NCBI GenBank assembly: GCA_963765375.1
Contig: CAVXVZ010000007.1
Span: forward strand, 372,001 to 436,000
Source of the DNA: Roseiarcus sp963765375
GTDB lineage: Bacteria; Pseudomonadota; Alphaproteobacteria; Rhizobiales; Beijerinckiaceae
Direction: 5' to 3'
DNA length: 64,000 bases
Numbering within the stretch: the first letter of the stretch is position 1; each line of letters starts with the position of its first letter. The notes under the pieces were generated by a model. That model worked only from the letters and a program-made list of their open reading frames with translations. It was not told where the DNA came from and did not search any database. Shown here in pieces: positions 18,096 to 26,123 of the stretch. The position numbers were made by a program, and so were the translations under genes.

Positions 18096-18248
18096 CCGCG
18101 CCGAGGCGGACGGCGGGATATAGAACGCGGGCCGACTGAGGGTCAATGCGCATTGATCGAGCCCGAGGGGCCAATCGAAACCGATTCGCCGCATGGACGC
18201 CGCCATCGCGGTCGCTTATATGGTGCGCTGCACAAGCTGGGCTCCGCG

Positions 18249-18830
18249 ATGTTCGATTCGCTCTACCCGCGCCTCAAAGCGCTTGCCGAGGGTCCGCGCG
18301 CGGAAGCCGCTCTCGCAGCGGTCGCTTTCGCCGAGAGCTCGTTCTTTCCCGTTCCGCCCGACGTGCTGCTCGCCCCGATGGCGCTCGCCAATCCGGGGCG
18401 CGCCTGGCGCTACGCGCTCATCGCCACCGTCGCCTCGGTCATCGGCGGGATGCTGGGCTACGCCATCGGGGCCGTGCTCTTCGACACGGTCGGGCAGTGG
18501 CTCGTCAACCTCTACGGATACGGCGCGAAGATGGAGGCGCTGAAGCAGACCTACGCCCAATGGGGGTGGCTGGTGATCCTCATCAAGGGTGCAACCCCGA
18601 TCCCCTTTAAGCTGGTCACGATCGTGAGCGGCCTGCTCGGCTACAATTTCTGGCTCTTCGTCGCCTTGTCGGTCGCGACGCGCGGGGCGCGGTTCTTCAT
18701 GGTCGCGGGCGCCCTGCGCTGGTTCGGCGAGCCGCTGCGCACGGCGATGGAGCGCAATTTCGCCGCGGTTCTCGGCGGATTCGCGGCGCTCGTCGTCGCC
18801 GGCTTCGTGATCGCGATCAAGGTCTTCTGA
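18249..18830 (+). CDS. YqaA/DedA-type inner-membrane protein
   Basis: 193 residues with several membrane segments. The signature FAESSFFPVPPDVLLAPMALANP is typical of YqaA/SNARE-associated (DedA-like) proteins, followed by the GGMLGYAIGAVLFDTVGQWL re-entrant region and the KGATPIPFKLVTIVSG motif. The family is linked to membrane lipid homeostasis or proton-driven transport; the substrate here is unknown. The start at 18249 begins the conserved part. Its stop is directly followed by the dsbB ATG (TGAATG), so the two are likely one operon. Confidence 0.85.
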   Translation: MFDSLYPRLKALAEGPRAEAALAAVAFAESSFFPVPPDVLLAPMALANPGRAWRYALIATVASVIGGMLGYAIGAVLFDTVGQWLVNLYGYGAKMEALKQTYAQWGWLVILIKGATPIPFKLVTIVSGLLGYNFWLFVALSVATRGARFFMVAGALRWFGEPLRTAMERNFAAVLGGFAALVVAGFVIAIKVF

Positions 18831-19331
18831 ATGACGCTCGCGGGAATCGTCCTGCCGTCCTCGCAAGGGCCAAGGGCGCTCATCATCGCGGCCGCGTCGC
18901 TCGCCATCCTCGCCGCGGTCTGGATCTTTCAGGCGTTCGGCTATCAGCCCTGCGAGCTCTGTTTGACCCAGCGCTACGCCTTCTACGCCGCCGCGCCGCT
19001 CGCGCTCCTCACCGCGTTTCTCGCCAGCCGCCCGGCCCACGGGCTGGCGCGGGCCGGGTTCGCGTTGCTCGCGGCGGTGTTTGCCGCCAACGCAGTGCTC
19101 GCCGCCTACCACGCCGGGGTCGAATACCACTGGTGGGCGGGACCGACCGCCTGCACCGGCGGGCTGACCGGTTCGCTCGACGTCAACGACCTCGCGAAGG
19201 CGCTCGATTCGGTCAAGGTCGTGCGCTGCGACGAAGTCCAGTTGCGCATCGCCGGACTGTCGCTGGCCGGCTGGAACGTTGTGGCCAGCGCCGCGCTCGC
19301 GGTCTATTCCGGACTGGCGGCGAGGCTTTAG
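18831..19331 (+). CDS. dsbB: disulfide bond formation protein B
   Basis: 166 residues, four membrane helices. It reoxidises DsbA-type proteins and passes electrons to quinone. The first redox pair is in QPCELCLTQR; the second pair of periplasmic Cys lies in GPTACTGG and VVRCDEV. Only one DsbA-like gene is visible in the window (53703), far away. There are no bases between this gene and the upstream membrane protein gene. Confidence 0.9.
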   Translation: MTLAGIVLPSSQGPRALIIAAASLAILAAVWIFQAFGYQPCELCLTQRYAFYAAAPLALLTAFLASRPAHGLARAGFALLAAVFAANAVLAAYHAGVEYHWWAGPTACTGGLTGSLDVNDLAKALDSVKVVRCDEVQLRIAGLSLAGWNVVASAALAVYSGLAARL

Positions 19332-19381
19332 GGGTCAAAAACCCAATCGCCGCCGCGCCGGCGCCATCGCGCCACGGCCGC

Positions 19382-20860
19382 TCAGTCCGGCGCCTTGCCG
19401 AACGGGATGCCGTTGACCATCATCGACCGGTCGGGGGCCAGTTCGACCAGCCAGCTCAGGCTGCCGTCGCTTTCGCTCTTGCCGAGCCCCTTGGCCAGCG
19501 CGAGGGGGGGCATGACCTTGGCGGCGACGTCTGGCCCGAGCGCCTTGACCGCCGCCATCGTCTTGTCGAAACCGCGCATGTGCACGGTCATCGCGACGTC
19601 GGGCTTGCCGTGATCCAAACGGACGACGCCGCTGAAGTCGGCGTCGACCGCGGGGGCGACGAGATGCGAGGGCGCGATTTCGATCCGGATCGGACCGGCG
19701 CTCAAGAGGGCCGCCTCGACCTTGTCGGCGTCCTGTTCGGTCATCACCTCGCCGTCGCCCTGCAGGTTGAGGGCGTCGATCCACGCACCCGCCGCCGCGG
19801 CAAGGTCGATGCCCTTGAGCGTCGCCGCGACATCGATCCTCGACGGCGTCAGGTCGCTTGCCCCGGGCGGAAGCAGCCCGACCGGCAAGCTCAGGCCTTC
19901 AGCCGAAACGTTAAGACTGATCGCGCTCTGCGGCCCGGCGTTGGCCGCGCCAAGCTGATATTTGGCGTCGGTCAGGGTGACCGCCCCGATCGGTGAGGCG
20001 ACGAGCATTTTCTGCGCCTCGATCCCTTCGGCGAACTTGAGCCCGGGCGTCGCCAGCTCCCTCAAGAGACCCTTCAGCTCCGCCTCGTGGCCGGCAAGAT
20101 CGGCGCGCGACGGATGGGAAGCCAACAAGCCCCACAGGTCGAACGCCTTGCGGCTCTTGAAGCCGTCGACGCCGACATCGATCAGCGCCTTGTCCGACCG
20201 CCCGCTGACGTTGACCGGAACGTCATTCCTCCCGACCCCGGTCGCCTTGAAGGCGACGTCGGAAATGTCCTCCTTCACCTGCGTCGAAACCGAGCCGTCG
20301 CCGCCGACGGTGGTCGTGACGTTCTCCTGGACGGCGCCGAAATCGATCGACTCCTCGACCTTTGGCGTCTGAATCTGGAGGGTCCCTTTGTCCATGTCCG
20401 CCGAGCCGCCGAGAAGCCAGGCGATCGATGGATCGATCAGCGCCGTCGAACGGAAATTCATCAGGTCTACGCTGCCGTTCGCTCTCTCCGAATGAAAGAC
20501 TATGCGGGGAAGAGAGTCCAACGTGAGCCGCCAATTGCCGTCATCCTGTTCGACTGCCTTGTAGACGATGGTCGCCGGATCGTAGGACGCGCCCGTCTCC
20601 TTGAGGAGCGCGTTGAGCGCGCTGAGATCGGCGGAGATGAGATAGTCGGCGCCCTGCGGGGTCACCGTGACGAGGGGGGACGCGCCGGCCTGGGCCGCAG
20701 GCAGATATTTGGCGATCAGGCTTCTCAGCGCATCGGCGCCCTCGGGCGTGGCTGGCCGGTCGGCGGCCAGGACGGGAAACGCCCACAGCGCCGCCGCGGC
20801 CAGCGCCGTGAGCGCGAAGGGCCGACGCGAACGGCTCGGACGGAATCGGATGGAGGGCAT
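19382..20860 (-). CDS. exported DUF2125 protein
   Basis: 492 residues with a signal peptide (FALTALAAAALWAFPVLAADR). The long beta-rich body fits the alphaproteobacterial DUF2125 family, known only as periplasmic or envelope proteins. Repeated Gly/Ser-framed strands such as SADLSALNALL and ISLNVSAEGLSLPVGLLPPGA suggest a repetitive beta fold. The start is the ATG at 20860; in-frame upstream codons would add a non-conserved leader. No catalytic motif is seen. Confidence 0.75.
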   Translation of the reverse strand: MPSIRFRPSRSRRPFALTALAAAALWAFPVLAADRPATPEGADALRSLIAKYLPAAQAGASPLVTVTPQGADYLISADLSALNALLKETGASYDPATIVYKAVEQDDGNWRLTLDSLPRIVFHSERANGSVDLMNFRSTALIDPSIAWLLGGSADMDKGTLQIQTPKVEESIDFGAVQENVTTTVGGDGSVSTQVKEDISDVAFKATGVGRNDVPVNVSGRSDKALIDVGVDGFKSRKAFDLWGLLASHPSRADLAGHEAELKGLLRELATPGLKFAEGIEAQKMLVASPIGAVTLTDAKYQLGAANAGPQSAISLNVSAEGLSLPVGLLPPGASDLTPSRIDVAATLKGIDLAAAAGAWIDALNLQGDGEVMTEQDADKVEAALLSAGPIRIEIAPSHLVAPAVDADFSGVVRLDHGKPDVAMTVHMRGFDKTMAAVKALGPDVAAKVMPPLALAKGLGKSESDGSLSWLVELAPDRSMMVNGIPFGKAPD

Positions 20861-20982
20861 TGGGCGGCCTATTCGGTTCGGCGAGGGCAATCCGAGTTTG
20901 CGGGAGCCTAGCTCAGATTCTCGCCCGCCGCGCCACAAATTCCGCGACCGGCGACGTTCGGCGGCGGCGTCAGTCTCGCCCC

Positions 20983-21885
20983 TCAGCGAGCCGGCAATGC
21001 GGCGGGCTGCCTTCTCGGCGCTTGCGCCTTGGCGACGGCCGCCTTCACCGCCTCCTGGACTTTTTCGAACGCGCGCACCTCAATCTGCCGCACGCGCTCG
21101 CGCGACACGCCGAATTCCGCCGACAGCTCCTCGAGCGTGATCGGCTCGTCAGCGAGCCGGCGGGCCTCGAAAATGCGCCGCTCGCGGGGATTGAGGACCG
21201 TCAACGCGCTCCGCAGGGCGCCCATGCGGGCGTCTGATTCCTCGCGGTCGGCGAGGAGCGATTCCTGGTCGGGGCTATCGTCGACGAGCCAGTCCTGCCA
21301 CTCGCCCTCGCCGCCGTCGCGCAGCGGCGCGTTGAGGGAGGCGTCGCCGCCGAGGCGCCGGTTCATGTCGATCACGTCCTGCTTGCCGACGCCGAGCCGC
21401 TTCGAGATCGACTCGACCTGGTCGTCGCGCAGGTCGCCTTCGTCGAGCGCCGAAATCCGGCTCTTGGCCTTGCGCAGGTTGAAGAACAGCTTCTTCTGGC
21501 TCGCCGTCGTGCCCATCTTCACCAGCGACCACGAGCGCAGGATGTATTCCTGGATCGAGGCGCGAATCCACCACATGGCGTAAGTCGCGAGCTTGAAACC
21601 CTTGTCCGGCTCGAAACGCTTGACCGCCTGCATGAGGCCGACGTTGCCCTCGGAAATCACTTCCCCGATCGGCAGTCCATAGCCGCGATAGCCCATGGCG
21701 ATCTTGGCCACCAGCCTTAGATGCGAGGTGACGAGCTTATGCGCGGCCTCGCGGTCGCCGTGCTCGCGCCAGCGCTTGGCGAGCATGTATTCCTCTTGCG
21801 GCTCCAGCATCGGGAACCGCTTGATCTCTTGCAGGTAGCGGGCAAGTCCCGATTCGCCCGCAATGATGGGAAGCGATGCGGCCAT
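20983..21885 (-). CDS. rpoH: RNA polymerase sigma factor RpoH (sigma-32)
   Basis: 300 residues with regions 1.2 to 4.2 in order. Region 2 is HLRLVAKIAMGYRGYGLPIGEVISEGNVGLMQAVKRF...ATYAMWWIRASIQEYI. The RpoH box is seen in ASQKKLFFNLRKAKSRI, which separates it from RpoD and other sigma-70 members. Region 4.2 is ELSAEFGVSRERVRQIEVRAFEKVQ. It directs RNA polymerase to heat-shock promoters. Alphaproteobacteria often have several rpoH copies; this one is complete. Confidence 0.95.
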   Translation of the reverse strand: MAASLPIIAGESGLARYLQEIKRFPMLEPQEEYMLAKRWREHGDREAAHKLVTSHLRLVAKIAMGYRGYGLPIGEVISEGNVGLMQAVKRFEPDKGFKLATYAMWWIRASIQEYILRSWSLVKMGTTASQKKLFFNLRKAKSRISALDEGDLRDDQVESISKRLGVGKQDVIDMNRRLGGDASLNAPLRDGGEGEWQDWLVDDSPDQESLLADREESDARMGALRSALTVLNPRERRIFEARRLADEPITLEELSAEFGVSRERVRQIEVRAFEKVQEAVKAAVAKAQAPRRQPAALPAR

Positions 21886-22039
21886 GTTTTCCTCTGATTT
21901 CGGAGCCCGGCTCCAGCCCGTCTCCGTCGGCGCTATGGCCGGTTGGACATATTGTGGTCGAGCAAGCGTGGCCGAAAAAGGGCCGCGCTTGGACGCCTAT
22001 TCGCTGGCAATATGAAATTGTTTCAACGGGGCTCCCGCG

Positions 22040-23122
22040 TCAGGCTGCCGGCGCGGCTCGTAGTGCATTGAGCAGACAAGAGAAATCTTCCGGCGGAGGG
22101 CTTTCGAAGCGGAGCGTCTCGCCGGTGGCGGGATGCTCGAAACCCAATACCGAAGCGTGCAAAGCCTGGCGCCCGGAGGCGGCGAGCGCGGCCCTGGCGG
22201 CCTCGCTGAGCCGCGCCGCCTTGGTCTTGAACCCGGCGCCATAGGCCGAATCGCCCAGGAGCGGATGTCCGATCGACGCCATATGGACGCGGATCTGGTG
22301 GGTCCGCCCGGTCTCGAGCCGGCAGGCGATCAGGGCCGCCGGTCCGAGGGCCTCCTTGAGCCGCCAATGGGTCGCGGCGTGGCGGCCGCGCTCTTCGGCC
22401 GCGACCGCCATTTTTTGCCGATGGCGGGGATCGCGGCCGATCGGCGCCGCGATTTTGCCGGCGGCGGCGTCGAAGCGGCCCCAGACCAGCGCGAGATATT
22501 CGCGCTCGAGCGACCCGGTTCGGCCGTGATCCGCGAACAGCTCGGCCAGGCCTCGATGCGCCGCATCGGTCTTGGCGGCGACGAGAAGCCCCGACGTGTC
22601 CTTGTCGAGCCGATGCACGATCCCCGGCCGCCTGACGCCGCCGACGCCCGAGAGGCTCGCCCCGCAGTGGCCAATCAACGCGTTGACGAGCGTGCCCGCC
22701 GCATGGCCCGGGGCCGGGTGGACGACGAGCCCGGCCGGCTTGTCGATCACGATCAAGTGCTCGTCCTCGTAAACGACGGCAAGGGGCCGGTCCTCGGCGG
22801 CGAGCGGCGAATCTTTCGCCGGCGGCGCCTCGAAGGCGATGCGCGCGCCCTCCGCGAGCCGCGCCGCCGGATCGCGCGCGACGCTTCCGTCGATGCTCAC
22901 TTCGCCGGCCTCGATCAGCGCCTTGAGCCGCGTGCGCGACAGCGCGAGGCTGCGCGCGGCCGCCGCGCCGCTGAGGAAACGGTCGAGCCGCTCGCCCGCG
23001 CCGGCCGCGTCGACGTCGAACACCTGCGGCCCCGACGGGGCGGTCAAGGGCTGGCGGACCGCTTCGGGCGGCGGCAAGCGTTCCGGCTCGCCCGCGGCGC
23101 TCCGGTTGGCCCTCGCGTTCAT
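22040..23122 (-). CDS. rluD: RluA/RluD-family 23S rRNA pseudouridine synthase
   Basis: 360 residues. An N-terminal leader of about 40 residues is followed by an S4-like RNA-binding segment (ERLDRFLSG...LSRTRLKALIEAGEVSIDG) and the catalytic domain with Asp in GIVHRLDKDTSGLLV. C-terminal motifs ETGRTHQIRVHMASIGHPLLGD match the RluA/C/D group. It is probably RluD, though RluA-type relatives cannot be excluded. The ATG overlaps the upstream methyltransferase stop as ATGA, so the two are translationally coupled. Confidence 0.88.
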   Translation of the reverse strand: MNARANRSAAGEPERLPPPEAVRQPLTAPSGPQVFDVDAAGAGERLDRFLSGAAAARSLALSRTRLKALIEAGEVSIDGSVARDPAARLAEGARIAFEAPPAKDSPLAAEDRPLAVVYEDEHLIVIDKPAGLVVHPAPGHAAGTLVNALIGHCGASLSGVGGVRRPGIVHRLDKDTSGLLVAAKTDAAHRGLAELFADHGRTGSLEREYLALVWGRFDAAAGKIAAPIGRDPRHRQKMAVAAEERGRHAATHWRLKEALGPAALIACRLETGRTHQIRVHMASIGHPLLGDSAYGAGFKTKAARLSEAARAALAASGRQALHASVLGFEHPATGETLRFESPPPEDFSCLLNALRAAPAA

Positions 23123-24120
23123 GCCCGCTCGCGCCGGCGCGTGCGTGCGGCCGGTTCCCGGGCGGGCGGCGCGACGAGCGCCCCAAGCGCGGCGACGATC
23201 GCCTCCAGGTCCGGACGCGGCCCGGCTTTGTGGGCGTCGAGACCGCGCCGCATCGCCGCGACATGGGCCGGCGTATTGCCGCAACAGCCGCCGACGATGC
23301 GGGCGCCGCAATCGACGGCGAGCCCGGCGTAGGTCGCCATCAACTCGGGCGTGCCGGAGTAGTGGATACGCGCCCCATGCCATTGCGGCACGCCGGCATT
23401 GGCCTTGGCGATGAGCGGCGCGCCCGGACTGTCCGGTCCCTTGGCCGCGCTCATCGCGAGGATCGCGGCCAGGAGATCGGAGGCGCCGACGCCGCAATTC
23501 GCGCCGCAGGCGATCGGCGCGGGCGCGAAGGCTTCGCTGAGGGCGCCGAACGCGGCGGGAGCGACGCCCATCATCGTGCGGCCGGCGGTATCGAAACTGG
23601 CGGTGATCGTGTACGGCATGCCGCATTTCGCCGCCGCCAAAGCCGCCGCGCGGATCTCTTCCGCGGCGGACATGGTTTCGATCCAGGCGACGTCCGCGCC
23701 GCCTTCGCGCAGCCCCTCGATCTGCTCGATGAAGACCTCGGCCGCCTCGTCTTCGCTCAACGGCCCGAGCGGGGCGATGAGATCGCCGGTCGGTCCGACC
23801 GACCCGGCGACGACGACGGGTCGCCCAGCCGTGTCGGCGACCTTGCGCGCGTTTTGGGCGGCAAGCCGGTTGAGTTCGCGCGCGCGGGCCTCGAGCCCGT
23901 GCAGCATCAGGCGTCGGCGATTGGCCCCGAAGCTGTTGGTCAGAATGATGTCGGCGCCGGCGTCGACGAACGCCCGATGCAGGCTCTCGATCCGGTCGGG
24001 ATGCTCGGCATTCCACAGTTCCGGGCTGTCGCCGGAGGTCAGGCCCATGGCGAAGAGATTGGTGCCGGTCGCGCCGTCGGCGAGCAGCGGCCGGCCTTCG
24101 GCCAGAAGTGTCTGCAACAT
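23119..24120 (-). CDS. homocysteine S-methyltransferase domain protein (betaine/MetH-N type)
   Basis: 333 residues forming a single Pcf/Hcy methyltransferase barrel: DGATGTNLFAMGL near the start, the first zinc Cys in CGANCGVG and the paired Cys in IVGGCCGNTPAH. It would transfer a methyl group to homocysteine to form methionine; the donor (betaine, dimethylpropiothetin or S-methylmethionine) is not readable. The B12 domains of MetH are absent. It precedes rluD with an ATGA overlap and follows rpe at 80 bases. Confidence 0.85.
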   Translation of the reverse strand: MLQTLLAEGRPLLADGATGTNLFAMGLTSGDSPELWNAEHPDRIESLHRAFVDAGADIILTNSFGANRRRLMLHGLEARARELNRLAAQNARKVADTAGRPVVVAGSVGPTGDLIAPLGPLSEDEAAEVFIEQIEGLREGGADVAWIETMSAAEEIRAAALAAAKCGMPYTITASFDTAGRTMMGVAPAAFGALSEAFAPAPIACGANCGVGASDLLAAILAMSAAKGPDSPGAPLIAKANAGVPQWHGARIHYSGTPELMATYAGLAVDCGARIVGGCCGNTPAHVAAMRRGLDAHKAGPRPDLEAIVAALGALVAPPAREPAARTRRRERA

Positions 24121-24200
24121 ATCGGATTCTCTCGGGGATCGCCGGCTCAAACGTGCGGCTTCAGTTAAGCGCCCTGGCGCGCTCGCGCAAGCCGGCGGGC

Positions 24201-24860
24201 TCAGGCTGCGTCGCGGATCGCCCTGATGTTGCCGGCATAGGCGTTCGATCCGCCCTCGAACACCGCCGAGCCGGCGACGAACACGTCCGCGCCGGCGCGC
24301 GCCAGGAGCGGCGCGGTCTCCGGCGCGACCCCGCCGTCGACTTCGATGTGAATCTTGCGTATCCCGATCATGCGCTTCACCCGCGCGACCTTGTCGAGCA
24401 TCGCGGGAATGAACGCCTGGCCGCCAAAGCCCGGATTGACGGTCATCACCAGGATCAGGTCGAGCCGGTCGAGCACATATTCGATCGCGCTCTCCGGCGT
24501 CGCGGGATTGATTGCCACTCCGGCCTTCTTGCCGAGCGCGCGGATCTCCTGGAGCGAGCGGTCGAGATGCCGGGTCGCCTCCGCGTGGACGGTAATATGG
24601 TCGGCGCCGGCCTTGGCGAAGGCTTCGAGATAGGGATCGCACGGCTCGATCATCAGGTGGCAATCGAACGGCTTGTCGGTATGCGGCCGCAGCGCCGCGA
24701 CGACCTGAGGACCGAAGGTGACGTTGGGCACGAAATGGCCGTCCATCACGTCGAGATGGATCCAGTCGGCGCCGGCGGCGGCGACCGCCCGCACCTCCTC
24801 GGCGAGGCGCGAGAAGTCCGACGACAGAATCGAGGGCGCCATGATCACCGGACGGGGCAA
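24201..24860 (-). CDS. rpe: ribulose-phosphate 3-epimerase
   Basis: 219 residues, a TIM-barrel enzyme of the pentose phosphate pathway and Calvin cycle. Motifs: APSILSSDFSRL, HLDVMDGHFVPNVTFGP (metal His and Asp), DCHLMIEP, MTVNPGFGGQ and EVDGGV. The start is given as TTG at 24860 because relatives begin with a few residues before APS; an ATG 18 bases downstream is the alternative. Confidence 0.93.
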   Translation of the reverse strand: MPRPVIMAPSILSSDFSRLAEEVRAVAAAGADWIHLDVMDGHFVPNVTFGPQVVAALRPHTDKPFDCHLMIEPCDPYLEAFAKAGADHITVHAEATRHLDRSLQEIRALGKKAGVAINPATPESAIEYVLDRLDLILVMTVNPGFGGQAFIPAMLDKVARVKRMIGIRKIHIEVDGGVAPETAPLLARAGADVFVAGSAVFEGGSNAYAGNIRAIRDAA

Positions 24861-25060
24861 GGGGGCGGTCTCCGTGTTGTGGGCCTACCGATGGGCAGGA
24901 CGCCGCCGCAAGTCAACGCAGGAACGAGCAGGTCGAGCGACACGGCTATTAGGCATGTCATTTGAGTGATATATATCTAACAACTCAATCATAGAGTTTA
25001 AATCGATTGCCATCCGCCGGGAAGCCGCCTATGAAGCGCGCCTTCTCAAAGGAAGTCTCG

Positions 25061-25966
25061 ATGAGCGAATTGCCGGCCCATCTCCGGCGGCTGGAGGCCG
25101 AGTCGATTCACGTCATGCGGGAAGTCGTCGCCGAGATGCGCAACCCCGTGATGCTGTATTCGATCGGCAAGGACTCGAGCGTCATGCTCCACGTTGCGAT
25201 GAAGGCGTTCCATCCCGCCAAGCCGCCGTTTCCACTGCTTCACGTCGACACGACCTGGAAGTTCCGCGAGATGATCGCGTTCCGCGACGAGACGGCGCGC
25301 CGGCTTGGTCTCGATCTCATCGTCCACGTCAATGAGGACGGGGTCAGGCGCGGCATCTCGCCGATCGCCTCGGGTTCGCAGCTCCACACCCAGGTAATGA
25401 AGACCGAAGCGCTGCGGCAGGCGCTCGAGCGCGGACGCTTCGACGCCGCGTTCGGCGGCGCGCGGCGGGACGAGGAGAAAAGCCGCGCCAAGGAGCGCAT
25501 CTTCTCGTTTCGCTCGGTCGCGCATGCGTGGGACCCGCGCAACCAGCGCCCCGAACTGTGGCGGCTCTTCAACACCCGCCTGCGCGAGGGCGAATCGATG
25601 CGCGTCTTCCCGCTCTCGAACTGGACCGAGCTCGACGTCTGGGAATATGTGCTGGCGGAGGCCATTCCGGTCGTGCCGCTCTATTTCTCCAAGCTTCGCC
25701 CGGTCGTCGAGCGCTCGGGCGCGCTCATCATGGTCGACGACGGGCGGCTGCCGCTCGAGCCCGGCGAACAGCCTCAGATGCGCCGGGTGCGTTTCCGCAC
25801 CCTCGGCTGCTATCCGCTGACCGGCGCAATCGAGTCGGAGGCCGACACCCTCCACGACATCGTCGCCGAAATGCGCAAGGCCACCACGTCCGAGCGTCAA
25901 GGCCGCCTCATTGATGCCGACGAAGCCTCGTCGATGGAAAAGAAAAAGCGCGAAGGGTACTTCTGA
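25061..25966 (+). CDS. cysD: sulfate adenylyltransferase subunit 2
   Basis: 301 residues, the same size as the E. coli enzyme. With CysN it makes adenosine 5'-phosphosulfate (APS) from sulfate and ATP. The PP-loop motif SIGKDSSVMLHVAMKAF, VDTTWKFREMI, AFGGARRDEEKSRAKERIFSFR and the tail KKKREGYF are all present. AAGGA lies eight bases before the ATG at 25061. cysNC follows after 157 bases occupied by a palindromic repeat. Confidence 0.95.
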   Translation: MSELPAHLRRLEAESIHVMREVVAEMRNPVMLYSIGKDSSVMLHVAMKAFHPAKPPFPLLHVDTTWKFREMIAFRDETARRLGLDLIVHVNEDGVRRGISPIASGSQLHTQVMKTEALRQALERGRFDAAFGGARRDEEKSRAKERIFSFRSVAHAWDPRNQRPELWRLFNTRLREGESMRVFPLSNWTELDVWEYVLAEAIPVVPLYFSKLRPVVERSGALIMVDDGRLPLEPGEQPQMRRVRFRTLGCYPLTGAIESEADTLHDIVAEMRKATTSERQGRLIDADEASSMEKKKREGYF

Positions 25967-25988
25967 TGGCGCTCGACCGTCGCCAATT

Positions 25989-26112
25989 CCTCGTCCTGAG
26001 GAGCGACGCCGGAGGCCGCGCGTCTCGAAGGACGCTCCAGCTCGCACTAGCGACGCCGCCCTTTGGATTATCCTTCGAGACGCGATGCTTCGCATCGCTC
26101 CTCAGGATGAGG
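25989..26112. repeat. large intergenic palindromic repeat between cysD and cysN
   Basis: Two imperfect arms (25989-26033 and 26071-26112) are reverse complements: outer CCTCGTCCTGAGGAGCG / CTCCTCAGGATGAGG and inner GTCTCGAAGGA / TCCTTCGAGAC. This CTGAGGAG/TCTCGAAGGA pattern is the common REP-like element of rhizobial genomes. It fills the cysD-cysN gap and would fold into a long hairpin in the shared mRNA. Confidence 0.85.
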
Positions 26113-26123
26113 GAGACGCGGCG

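Noticed and set aside
23123..24016. Upstream extension of the rluD frame
   Set aside because: Overlaps the methyltransferase gene out of frame; the ATGA overlap at 23122 is a natural start.
24121..24200. SAM riboswitch in front of the homocysteine methyltransferase
   Set aside because: Some GC-rich pairing is possible, but the conserved SAM-II or SAM/SAH core bases were not found.
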